Assembly (NCBI RefSeq): GCF_001270965.1
Contig: NZ_LGIA01000024.1
Location: forward strand, 1-64,000
Source of the DNA: Sunxiuqinia dokdonensis
GTDB taxonomy: Bacteria; Bacteroidota; Bacteroidia; Bacteroidales; Prolixibacteraceae
Reading direction: 5' to 3'
DNA: 64,000 nucleotides
Under the pieces are notes generated by a model. It searched no databases. It saw only the letters and a program-made list of their open reading frames with translations, and was not told the origin of the DNA. Made by a program: the position numbers and the translations under genes. Below are positions 53,191 through 60,470 of the stretch, one piece after another. Each line of letters opens with the position of its first letter. Position 1 is the stretch's first letter.

Positions 53191-54210
53191 TCAGAAACCT
53201 CCTTTTGATTCGATAAATTGCAAAATCTCATCTTCGTATGGCGTAAAATTGGCGCAGCCCAGTTGGGTCACCACATGCGCCCCGCAGGCATTGCCCATGC
53301 GGCACGATTTGTACAAATCCCAGCCCTTCAGGTAGCCATAAATGAATCCGGCAGCAAAGGCATCGCCCGCCCCCAGGATATTGACCACCTCAACGGGAAA
53401 GCCCGGCACTTTCTGGACGGTGCCGTCGGGCAGATAGACCACCGCCCCGCGGGAGCCGGTTTTGACGATCAGCGCATCCACGCCCAAACTCAGAATTCCC
53501 TGAATGGCTTCATCCACATCGCCTTTAATTTCGGGCGCCGAAATTTGCTGGTGGCTGATGACTAACTGTGCTTTGTCGGCCAGAAAAGCCGCTAAAATTT
53601 CCTCTTCGGTTCCCAACACGATGTTCACGTTCCGCATAAAGGCACGCGATGTAATCCCAAAGGCGCGGATATCGTGCCACTGGTCAGCCCGAAAATCAAG
53701 GTCGAGCATGACGGGAACGTCATTTTTTCGGGCAATCTCGGCAGCCAGAAAAGCGGCACTCCGTGTTGGTTCGATATTCAACGCCGTTCCCGACAGTTCG
53801 AGCAGGCGTGATTGTTCGATTCCGGCTTTTAAAACCTGATCGATGCTAATCTGCGAGTCAGCACAATTATCACGATAATAGACCAGTGGAAAACGGTCAG
53901 GTGGTTCAATTCCAAGCAGCACCGCCGATGTCCGGGTGCCTTCAATAACAGGTACATTTTCGGTGGCAACCCCTTCCTTTTTCAAAAAATTCAGCAGGAA
54001 ATCACCGACTTTGTCTTTTCCAACCCCGCTCAGCAAGGAAGCTTTCAGCCCCAGGCGGGAACAGCCGACAGCAATATTTAAAGGCGAACCACCAACAAAA
54101 GCGTGAAAGCCCTGAATGTCTTCGAAGCGGCTGCCAACTTGTTGGGAATAAAGGTCGATCGATGATCTTCCGTAAGTGATCACGTCGTAACGTTTTGCAG
54201 TATTTGTCAT
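53191..54210 (-). CDS. iolC: 5-dehydro-2-deoxygluconokinase
   Basis: IolC phosphorylates 5-dehydro-2-deoxygluconate. The 339-residue PfkB-family kinase begins YDVITYGRSSIDLYSQQVG, a start characteristic of IolC. It has FVGGSPLNIAVGCSRLGLK near residue 38 and the catalytic NILGAGDAFAAGFIYGYLKG near 285. It lies 169 bp after iolB and 130 bp before iolD. The length and motif order match characterised IolC proteins. Confidence 0.92.
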   Translation of the reverse strand: MTNTAKRYDVITYGRSSIDLYSQQVGSRFEDIQGFHAFVGGSPLNIAVGCSRLGLKASLLSGVGKDKVGDFLLNFLKKEGVATENVPVIEGTRTSAVLLGIEPPDRFPLVYYRDNCADSQISIDQVLKAGIEQSRLLELSGTALNIEPTRSAAFLAAEIARKNDVPVMLDLDFRADQWHDIRAFGITSRAFMRNVNIVLGTEEEILAAFLADKAQLVISHQQISAPEIKGDVDEAIQGILSLGVDALIVKTGSRGAVVYLPDGTVQKVPGFPVEVVNILGAGDAFAAGFIYGYLKGWDLYKSCRMGNACGAHVVTQLGCANFTPYEDEILQFIESKGGF

Positions 54211-54215
54211 TTCTA

Positions 54216-54341
54216 TTGGTTATTAGTCATTGGATAATTGGTCCTTGGTGGTCAATCAATTGTCAATTGTCAATGGTTGCTATTGTTGACCCTCCCTGGC
54301 CCTCCCTTCGTGAAGGGAGGGTCGGTCCGGCAAGCCGGACC
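54216..54341. repeat. direct repeats and two GC-rich hairpins in the iolB-iolC gap
   Basis: The left part has TTGGT/TCATTGG words and AATTGTC twice in a row (7-bp step). CCCTCCCTTC (54300-54309) pairs perfectly with 54312-54321 over a 2-nt gap, and GGTCCGGC (54324-54331) pairs with GCCGGACC (54334-54341). No T-run follows, and the genes on both sides are on the minus strand. Confidence 0.7.
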
Positions 54342-54379
54342 GGGGTGGGTTTTCCATGCCCGGATCTCGGTACTCATAT

Positions 54380-55258
54380 CTACTTATTCATGTCAGCCGT
54401 TACCATTGGAACCCGCGGGTCGCGCCCTTTCCACGAATTGTAAATCCATTGGTGATCGGGGTCGTCGGTGTTGGCCAGCGCCTGGTCGCTTCCGGTTAAA
54501 AAGTTGAGGTAGTACACGTTGTAGCCATGCCCCGCGGCTACCGGGTGATAGCCCTCCGGAACCAAGACCACATCGTTGTTGCGGGCGACAGCAATTTCGT
54601 CCAGACTGCGATCGTCATTATAAACTTGCTGAATGGCGAATCCCTGAGGTTTGTCAATTTTGTAGAAATAGGTTTCCTCGAGGCGGGCTTCAGTCACATT
54701 TCCATCTGCATCCACTTTGCGCACGTCGTGCTTGTGTGCCGGGAAAGAGCTCCAGTTGCCTGATGGCGTATAAACCTCAACCGAAACCAGCCGGTGGCAA
54801 TCGAAGCCAGGTTGAATCAGGCTATTGATCTGGCGGGTAGCATTGTCGCCGCCGCGAATTTCGATGGCCGCCTCCTCCGGCCGTTTAAAATAAGCCGGAT
54901 GGTCTTCGTCGGTTTCGCACCAGCCATAAGCAATGTCAAGCAGATCGCTTTTAGCAGTCAGTTCAAACGATGTATTGCGAGGAAGATATAAGGAATGCGC
55001 AATGCCACTAAAAACATCTTTGCGCCCATTGACGGTTTCCCAGTTTCCCTTGTCGGTTTTAACGGAATAGTTGCCGCCCAGCAAAATAATGGCATACTCA
55101 TTTTGACCGGTGTTACCGGTCCACGTCTCGCCTTTTTCCATCAGCCGGGCCTCGAAATTCAGGAACTGCCAGCCCGTTTCTTCTTTTAACACACTTTGAT
55201 AAACTCCTTTTTCGGCCTGCGGCTTGGCCAGCAGCCGGTACTTTTTATCGATTTTCAT
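54380..55258 (-). CDS. iolB: 5-deoxyglucuronate isomerase
   Basis: IolB converts 5-deoxyglucuronate to 5-dehydro-2-deoxygluconate. The 292-residue bicupin shows LEETYFYKIDKPQGFAIQQV near residue 200, VLVPEGYHPVAAGHGYNVYY near 235 and SFPAHKHDVRK near 175, the metal-binding histidine region. The last residues, HQWIYNSWKGRDPRVP, are typical of the family. Its ATG overlaps the iolJ stop by 4 nt (ATGA), so the two are translationally coupled. Confidence 0.93.
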   Translation of the reverse strand: MKIDKKYRLLAKPQAEKGVYQSVLKEETGWQFLNFEARLMEKGETWTGNTGQNEYAIILLGGNYSVKTDKGNWETVNGRKDVFSGIAHSLYLPRNTSFELTAKSDLLDIAYGWCETDEDHPAYFKRPEEAAIEIRGGDNATRQINSLIQPGFDCHRLVSVEVYTPSGNWSSFPAHKHDVRKVDADGNVTEARLEETYFYKIDKPQGFAIQQVYNDDRSLDEIAVARNNDVVLVPEGYHPVAAGHGYNVYYLNFLTGSDQALANTDDPDHQWIYNSWKGRDPRVPMVTADMNK

Positions 55259-56205
55259 CTGCTTAATTTTTTTATTTCACTTGCTTTGCCAACAGCCCCC
55301 AGCAATTCAAACTTTTGAAGGTTGAATGTTTCCAGGGCATCCATAAAACTTTTTCCGGGAATGATGGGCTCAAACTGTGCCGGCGACAGTTTGAAAAATT
55401 CGCGGTGCACCCGTGTCCAGATCAGGCGCGCGTCGGTGGCAATGTTGATTTTGCACACGCCATATTGAATCGCCTTTAGTAATTCATCGGTTGACACGCC
55501 TTTCGCGTCAATGCCCAGTTGTCCGCCCGCCGCATTGATGCGTTGGATCTCTTCAAAATTGACGGCCGAACCGCCATGCAGCACCAGCGGAAATCCGGGT
55601 AAACGTTGCTGTATTTCTTTCAGAATATCAAATTGAAGCCCTTGGCTACCTGAGAATTTGTAGGCTCCGTGACTTGTTCCCACGGCCACGGCCAGACTGT
55701 CGCAACCGGTTTGATTTACAAAAGCTTCCACTTCCGATGGTCGCGTGTATTTGCTGGATTTCTGGTCAACCACCAAGTCATCCTCCACCCCACTCAAAAC
55801 CCCCAGTTCAGCCTCGACTGCGATATTTTTAGCATGTGCTTGTTCAACTACTTCTTTGGTGAGTGCCACATTCGAATGGAATGGTTCGTGTGACGCATCG
55901 ATCATGACCGATGTGTAACCGCCCGATTCAATGCAATCCATAGCGTGTTCTTTGGTGCCATGATCCAAATGAACGGCGAAAACGGTATCGGGATGAATTT
56001 TTGCAGCGGCCGAAATCATGGACAGTAGCATTTCGGGGTGGGCATAGTTCCGGGCAACCGGAGTGGTTTGAACAATGAAAGGAGCATCGGCTTTTTGCGC
56101 GGCGCGGAACAAAGCATGCACCTGTTCCATGCACCAAACATTAATTGCAGCAATGCCATACTTGCCGTAACAGGCTTCGAATAGTTTTTTTGACGAAACA
56201 ATCAT
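55255..56205 (-). CDS. iolJ: class II aldolase, probable 6-phospho-5-dehydro-2-deoxygluconate aldolase
   Basis: The 316-residue class II (zinc) aldolase has AVHLDHGTKEHAMDCIESGG near residue 80 (zinc histidine and catalytic aspartate), VEAELGVLSGVEDDL near 130 and VLHGGSAVNFEEIQ near 210. General fructose-bisphosphate aldolases share these motifs. The position as first gene of the inositol run, overlapping iolB by 4 nt, assigns it to cleavage of the phosphorylated intermediate into DHAP and malonate semialdehyde. The operator-like palindrome at 56292 lies 87 bp upstream. Confidence 0.85.
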   Translation of the reverse strand: MIVSSKKLFEACYGKYGIAAINVWCMEQVHALFRAAQKADAPFIVQTTPVARNYAHPEMLLSMISAAAKIHPDTVFAVHLDHGTKEHAMDCIESGGYTSVMIDASHEPFHSNVALTKEVVEQAHAKNIAVEAELGVLSGVEDDLVVDQKSSKYTRPSEVEAFVNQTGCDSLAVAVGTSHGAYKFSGSQGLQFDILKEIQQRLPGFPLVLHGGSAVNFEEIQRINAAGGQLGIDAKGVSTDELLKAIQYGVCKINIATDARLIWTRVHREFFKLSPAQFEPIIPGKSFMDALETFNLQKFELLGAVGKASEIKKLSR

Positions 56206-56291
56206 CTTTTGAAAACCAATTAGTTAGGTTTAAAACAGATGAAATTTACACCTTTATTTATATTGATTCCAAATAAACAGATGGAAATGTT

Positions 56292-56309
56292 TATGCAAAG
56301 GTTTGCATA
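56292..56309 (-). promoter_or_regulatory. LacI-type operator palindrome ahead of the iol genes
   Basis: TATGCAAAGGTTTGCATA is an 18-bp palindrome with perfect 8-bp arms and a 2-bp centre. TGCAAA..TTTGCA half-sites are the classic target form of LacI/GalR-family repressors. On the minus strand a weak promoter (TTTG overlapping the site, TTTATTTG about 22 bp later) could be blocked by a bound repressor. No LacI-family gene is in the window. Confidence 0.55.
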
Positions 56310-56527
56310 GAATCCAAATTGAAGTGTTCAGAAACAAGAACAATAAGACTGATTCGAAGCGACTAACAACCAGCCATTTCGAGAGCCAAAGGATGATGGG
56401 GCTGCATTTTTCGGCTTAACTTCTGGTGGAATAGCGTGTTTTTCCAAACTCCGCTGCTCGCAGATCCGTTGTAGGAATACTTTTCATATAAAACAGGCAG
56501 AATACAAGGTGGAAGTCTTGACCGAAC
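56310..56527. other. intergenic between apbE and the iol genes
   Basis: This lies between the apbE stop and the iol operator. I saw no terminator with a T-run for apbE, no repeat array and no credible gene. Confidence 0.35.
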
Positions 56528-57532
56528 TTACTCAAACTCCTTTTTCAGTAGCTTTTTGAATCCCGGACTCACGTAGGTTTTGAAATTGCCTTCGTCGTCA
56601 GAATAGATAAAGTAAACATCAATGTTGTGATCCCCTTCGGCGATGGCAATCGACTTGTCAAGTCCGCTGACCATAAAGGCGGTTGCAAAAGCATCGGCGG
56701 TCATGCAGTCGTCGGCCAGCACGGTGGTGCTCAACAGGCTATGCTGCACTGGATAGCCCGTTCTCGGATCAATGGTGTGTGCGTATTTCACTCCATTTTC
56801 GATATAAAAATTGCGGTAATTGCCCGAGGTGGCCAGCGCTCGTTCTTTCAGCTCCACAATGGCTTTGAGTTTTTGTTCGGTGAAAAAATCGTTGTCATCG
56901 GGCTTGCTAATTCCAATCGACCAGTAGTTTCCTTTCGCATTTTTGCCTTTAGCCACCACTTCGCCGCCAATTTCAACCATGTAATTTTTACATCCTTGTT
57001 TGCTCAGGTAATTGGCCACCAAATCGCAGGCAAACCCTTTGGCAATAGCACTGGCATCGAGCATGGTGTTGGGATGGGCTTTCACAAGCTGATCATTTTC
57101 GATCCACACTTTTTGATAGCCTACAATGGCTTTCAGCGAGTCGATCAGCTCAACGGTCACCTCTTCCTTATTCTTAAAGCCAAAGCCCCAGATGTTAACC
57201 ATGGGTGCAACAGTGACATCAAAAGCGCCATCGGTAATTTCAGAAATTTCCTGCGCGCGGTTGAAAACCTTGAGAAAATGCTCGTCTAACTTCGTCGTTT
57301 CATTTTTATTCACCTTCGAAATGGTGGACGTGGAATCGAAGGTGGACATCGACCGGTTTAGCTCATTCATCACCGCTTCCATGCCTTTTTGAAGATCTTT
57401 CCCGTTGGGACTTTCGTAAGTCACATGATAAATGGTTCCGTAAACAAATCCCTCGTTCGAAATATATTCGGCTGTTTGCTGACAGGACGACAGGATGACG
57501 AATAAAATGGCCAGAAAGTACAGTCGTTTCAT
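56528..57532 (-). CDS. apbE: FAD:protein FMN transferase
   Basis: ApbE attaches FMN covalently to target proteins such as the NqrB, NqrC and RnfG subunits. The 334-residue protein is an exported lipoprotein (lipobox ILSSC). Visible marks are MLDASAIAKGFACDLVANYL near residue 160, MVEIGGEVVAKGKNAKG near 185, TIDPRTGYPVQHSLLSTTVL near 255 and DCMTADAFATAFMVSG near 275, which bind FAD and magnesium. No Nqr or Rnf genes are in the window. It is divergent from the histidine kinase gene. Confidence 0.92.
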   Translation of the reverse strand: MKRLYFLAILFVILSSCQQTAEYISNEGFVYGTIYHVTYESPNGKDLQKGMEAVMNELNRSMSTFDSTSTISKVNKNETTKLDEHFLKVFNRAQEISEITDGAFDVTVAPMVNIWGFGFKNKEEVTVELIDSLKAIVGYQKVWIENDQLVKAHPNTMLDASAIAKGFACDLVANYLSKQGCKNYMVEIGGEVVAKGKNAKGNYWSIGISKPDDNDFFTEQKLKAIVELKERALATSGNYRNFYIENGVKYAHTIDPRTGYPVQHSLLSTTVLADDCMTADAFATAFMVSGLDKSIAIAEGDHNIDVYFIYSDDEGNFKTYVSPGFKKLLKKEFE

Positions 57533-57688
57533 CGCGCGCTATATTTGGTTATGCTTTGATTTGTGCTTTGTAACAGTTCTAAAATGTCCGGTTTACGCTG
57601 AATGACATTTGCGAGGTAAATATAAATCATTAGTTTCAGCTTCTGTAAATTGGGACGAATTATCTGTTGAAAACTTAATACGATTGCG

Positions 57689-59002
57689 GTGATTGAGAAA
57701 AGGGCTTTGCTTGCGGGACTTCGGCGTTTCTACCGCTCCATTGTTATTGGAGAGTCCGGGGAGTTGGAATTGAAACAGCGATTGATCATTTTAACCAGCC
57801 TGATTATGACCTTTTTTGGGCTGATCAGCATGGTGACCAACTACCTGCTTGGTTTTGGCCCGGTCATGGTCGGGTTGATGGCGGTCATTGCTGTTTTGTT
57901 TTTTAGCTACTACCTGGTTGGCCGGTTCAATCTGATGGACCGAAAAATCTACATGCTCATTTCACTGACATTCTTAGTCATTATCAACATTGCCTGGTTT
58001 TATAATTATGGTTCCCGCGGGCCTGTGTTCCTCATGTTTATTATTCTTTATACCTTTTACATCTTTATTTGGGAAAAGCGCATGCTGTTGGTTGTATCAG
58101 TCGTTTTGCTAATCAATGTGCTGGTGCTTTTCCTCCTCGAATGGCAAAACCCCAACTTCACCGGCAACTATCCCGACGAGTCTTTACGAATTAGCGACGT
58201 TTATCTGGGCTTGTTTATTGCCATCTTGCTGATTTTGGCTTTTGCGCTTACCGTAAAGCTCAACTACATGAGAGAATATGCTCAGGCTCGAAAATCGGAT
58301 CAATTAAAATCAGCTTTTCTGGCCAATATGTCGCACGAAATCCGTACGCCGTTGAACGCCATTGTCGGCTTTTCGTCGCTGGTGAGTGATGATGTTTTTG
58401 ACCAGGAGCAAAAGGATGAGTTCAAGCGTATGATCAACGAAAACAGTGATTACCTGATGTTTTTGATTGAAGACATTATTGACCTTTCCAAAATTGAAGT
58501 TGGCGCCCTGCAATTCAAGATGTCCGAAGTCAGCTTGGACGAACTTTTCGAGAAGCTCAAGCAAAGTTTTGGCAGATCGCCTGGCCACGATCGGAAACAG
58601 CTGCACATTCATTACCAGCTACAGCTAGACAATCCGACAATTTCCACCGATGTTTTTCGACTGGAACAGATTCTTCGAAACCTGATCAACAATGCCATCA
58701 AGTTTACGGAACAGGGTGAAGTTGAATTTGGCGTCGAACAACGCGATGGCGAAATAACCTTTTATGTCAAAGACAGTGGCATTGGCATTCGGCCCGAGAA
58801 CATTGAAATTATTTTCGACCGCTTTGTGAAGGTGGAGGAACGCGGGAAGAACATGGTTCGTGGAACCGGAATCGGTTTATTTCTTTCCAAACAACTCATT
58901 GAAAAGCTGGGCGGACGCATCTGGGTCGAATCCGAATATGGACACGGAACCACCTTCTACTTTACCATTAATCATTTAGTGGATGAAAAAGCCGTTTTTT
59001 AG
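57689..59002 (+). CDS. membrane sensor histidine kinase, orphan
   Basis: Opening with GTG at 57689, the 437-residue protein has about six N-terminal membrane segments (residues 30-195) with little periplasmic loop. A HisKA domain follows, with the H-box FLANMSHEIRTPLNAIVGFS near 212, then a HATPase domain with N-box LRNLINNAIKFTEQG near 330, KDSGIGI near 362 and GTGIGLFLSKQLIEKLGG near 395. No sensory domain beyond the membrane bundle and no response regulator gene nearby. It may sense a membrane-related signal; its partner must be elsewhere. Confidence 0.88.
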   Translation: MIEKRALLAGLRRFYRSIVIGESGELELKQRLIILTSLIMTFFGLISMVTNYLLGFGPVMVGLMAVIAVLFFSYYLVGRFNLMDRKIYMLISLTFLVIINIAWFYNYGSRGPVFLMFIILYTFYIFIWEKRMLLVVSVVLLINVLVLFLLEWQNPNFTGNYPDESLRISDVYLGLFIAILLILAFALTVKLNYMREYAQARKSDQLKSAFLANMSHEIRTPLNAIVGFSSLVSDDVFDQEQKDEFKRMINENSDYLMFLIEDIIDLSKIEVGALQFKMSEVSLDELFEKLKQSFGRSPGHDRKQLHIHYQLQLDNPTISTDVFRLEQILRNLINNAIKFTEQGEVEFGVEQRDGEITFYVKDSGIGIRPENIEIIFDRFVKVEERGKNMVRGTGIGLFLSKQLIEKLGGRIWVESEYGHGTTFYFTINHLVDEKAVF

Positions 59003-59035
59003 TTTTTAAGTCAGGTATTCTTGCCCGATTATTTT

Positions 59036-59043
59036 TATTTTTG
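59036..59043 (+). promoter_or_regulatory. probable yebC promoter, -7 element
   Basis: TATTTTTG is an exact TAnnTTTG match 41 bp before the GTG start of the YebC gene. A TTG at 59021 is too close to serve as a normal -33 box. Confidence 0.4.
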
Positions 59044-59084
59044 CAGTCGAAGAAAAAAATCATTCACACAAAAAATAAACCACT

Positions 59085-59795
59085 GTGGGTAGAGCATTTG
59101 AATACCGGAGAGCAGCCAAGGAAAAGCGCTGGGGGCACATGTCCCGAATTTTTCCAAAGTTATCACGAGCCATTACCATGGCGGCCAAAGAAGGTGGCCA
59201 GGACCCGGACATGAATGCCAAATTGCGCACGGCCATTCAAAACGCCAAAGCGCAAAACATGCCCAAAGACAACATTGACGCGGCCATTAAACGTGCGGCA
59301 GGCAAGGATGCCAGCGACTACACCGAAGTGAACTACGAGGGAAAAGGCCCGCACGGGGTGTTGATTTTTGTGGAATGCGCCACCGATAACACCACACGCA
59401 CGGTAGCCAATATCAAATCTTATTTCAACAAGGCGGGTGGGGGACTGGTGCCCACCGGATCGCTCGAATTTATGTTCGACCGTAAGGCGGTGTTTCAGTT
59501 TGAAGCCTACGAAGGCATGGACCTGGAAGAATTACAACTGGAACTGATTGATGCCGGACTGGAAGAGGTGGAGCAAAATGAAGATACGGTTTATGTTTAC
59601 GGCGATTACACCAGCTTTGGAACCCTTTCGCATGCCTTGGAAGAGCTGAAAATAGAGGTGAAAAAGTCGAGCTTGCAGCGCATTCCGACCTCGGCCGTTG
59701 AGTTTAGCGAAGAACAATTGGAAGATATTGAAAAACTACTGGACAAAATTGAAGAAGACGACGATGTTCAGCAGGTTTTCACCAACATTGCCTGA
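59085..59795 (+). CDS. YebC/PmpR-family regulator
   Basis: The 236-residue protein starts with GTG ([20 protein letters not shown]). It shows the family blocks [36 protein letters not shown] and [19 protein letters not shown] in the first 110 residues, then two alpha-beta domains. YebC proteins were described as DNA-binding regulators; members of the family have also been linked to translation of proline-rich stretches. The two roles cannot be separated from sequence alone. It ends at a clear terminator. Confidence 0.92.
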   Translation: MGRAFEYRRAAKEKRWGHMSRIFPKLSRAITMAAKEGGQDPDMNAKLRTAIQNAKAQNMPKDNIDAAIKRAAGKDASDYTEVNYEGKGPHGVLIFVECATDNTTRTVANIKSYFNKAGGGLVPTGSLEFMFDRKAVFQFEAYEGMDLEELQLELIDAGLEEVEQNEDTVYVYGDYTSFGTLSHALEELKIEVKKSSLQRIPTSAVEFSEEQLEDIEKLLDKIEEDDDVQQVFTNIA

Positions 59796-59831
59796 CGGTT
59801 TCGGGTGATACGATTGATTGGTAAAATTGGT

Positions 59832-59862
59832 AAGCCGCAGCCTTTGGGTTGCGGCTTTTTTA
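59832..59862 (+). terminator. terminator of the yebC-family gene
   Basis: AAGCCGCAGCC (59832-59842) pairs with GGTTGCGGCTT (59847-59857) with one wobble, followed by a T-run to 59861. It lies 37 bp past the stop codon. Confidence 0.85.
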
Positions 59863-59885
59863 TTTCCAGGCGAATAGAACGACTT

Positions 59886-60208
59886 GTACGTCCGTACACG
59901 GCTTCCCCAGCGAGAAGTGGAGCTTTATACGTTTGTACACGAGTTCCCCAGCAAGAAGTTGAGCTTTGTTTGTTTGTACACGCGTTCCCCAGAGAGAAGT
60001 TGAGCTTTGTTTGTTTGTACACGCGTTCCCCAGAGAGAAGTCGAGCTTTGTACGTCCGTACACGCCTTCCCCAGCAAGAAGTGGAGCTTTGTACGTTTGT
60101 ACACGGCTTCCCCAGCGAGAAGTGGAGCTTTGTACGTTTGTACACGAGTTCCCCAGCAAGAAGTCGAGTCGTCATTTATTGACGCGTTCCCCGGAGCGAA
60201 GCGGAGAA
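59886..60208. repeat. 41-bp tandem array, seven units plus a degenerate eighth
   Basis: TTCCCCAG recurs at 59903, 59944, 59985, 60026, 60067, 60108 and 60149, exactly 41 bp apart. A diverged TTCCCCGG follows at 60187 (38-bp step). Each unit carries GTACGT..GTAC, then ACACG, TTCCCCAG, GAGAAGT or AAGAAGT, and GAGCTTT. Since 41 is not a multiple of three, frames rotate and the array is open in several frames on both strands. It lacks unique spacers, so it is not a CRISPR. Confidence 0.9.
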
Positions 60209-60235
60209 TCGAAACAGGCCCTGGTGAAATAGTCG

Positions 60236-60367
60236 CAGTGTCCAGTCTCAGTTTACAGTTTCAGGTTTCCAGATACTGACGATGGATGAGTGATTAAGGC
60301 GGATTGTTGACTTGCGTTGACCCACCCTGTCTCCCTCCCTAATCTTCAGGCAGGGCAGGGGTGGGTC
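60236..60367. repeat. short heptamer run and a 9-bp GC-rich inverted repeat
   Basis: TTTACAG, TTTCAGG and TTTCCAG words (about 60236-60270) recall the heptamer arrays at 27361 and 61705. GACCCACCC (60319-60327) pairs perfectly with GGGTGGGTC (60359-60367), with CCCTG/CAGGG able to extend it. No gene was seen in 60209-60470. Confidence 0.55.
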
Positions 60368-60470
60368 AGGCATTTAAGAAACAGGCAAGTAGATGACAAT
60401 TGCTCCGTTCTTTCGTTTTTTCTTCGTGTATAAAGAAAACTTGTGTTTTCTGTGGTTCAGAAAAACTAGT

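Noticed and set aside
59886-60208. CRISPR array
   Set aside because: The units are continuous 41-bp repeats without unique spacers, and no cas genes are present.
59805-60279. Several 75-135-codon ORFs in the 41-bp array
   Set aside because: They exist in several frames on both strands because the period is not a multiple of three; no single frame is favoured.
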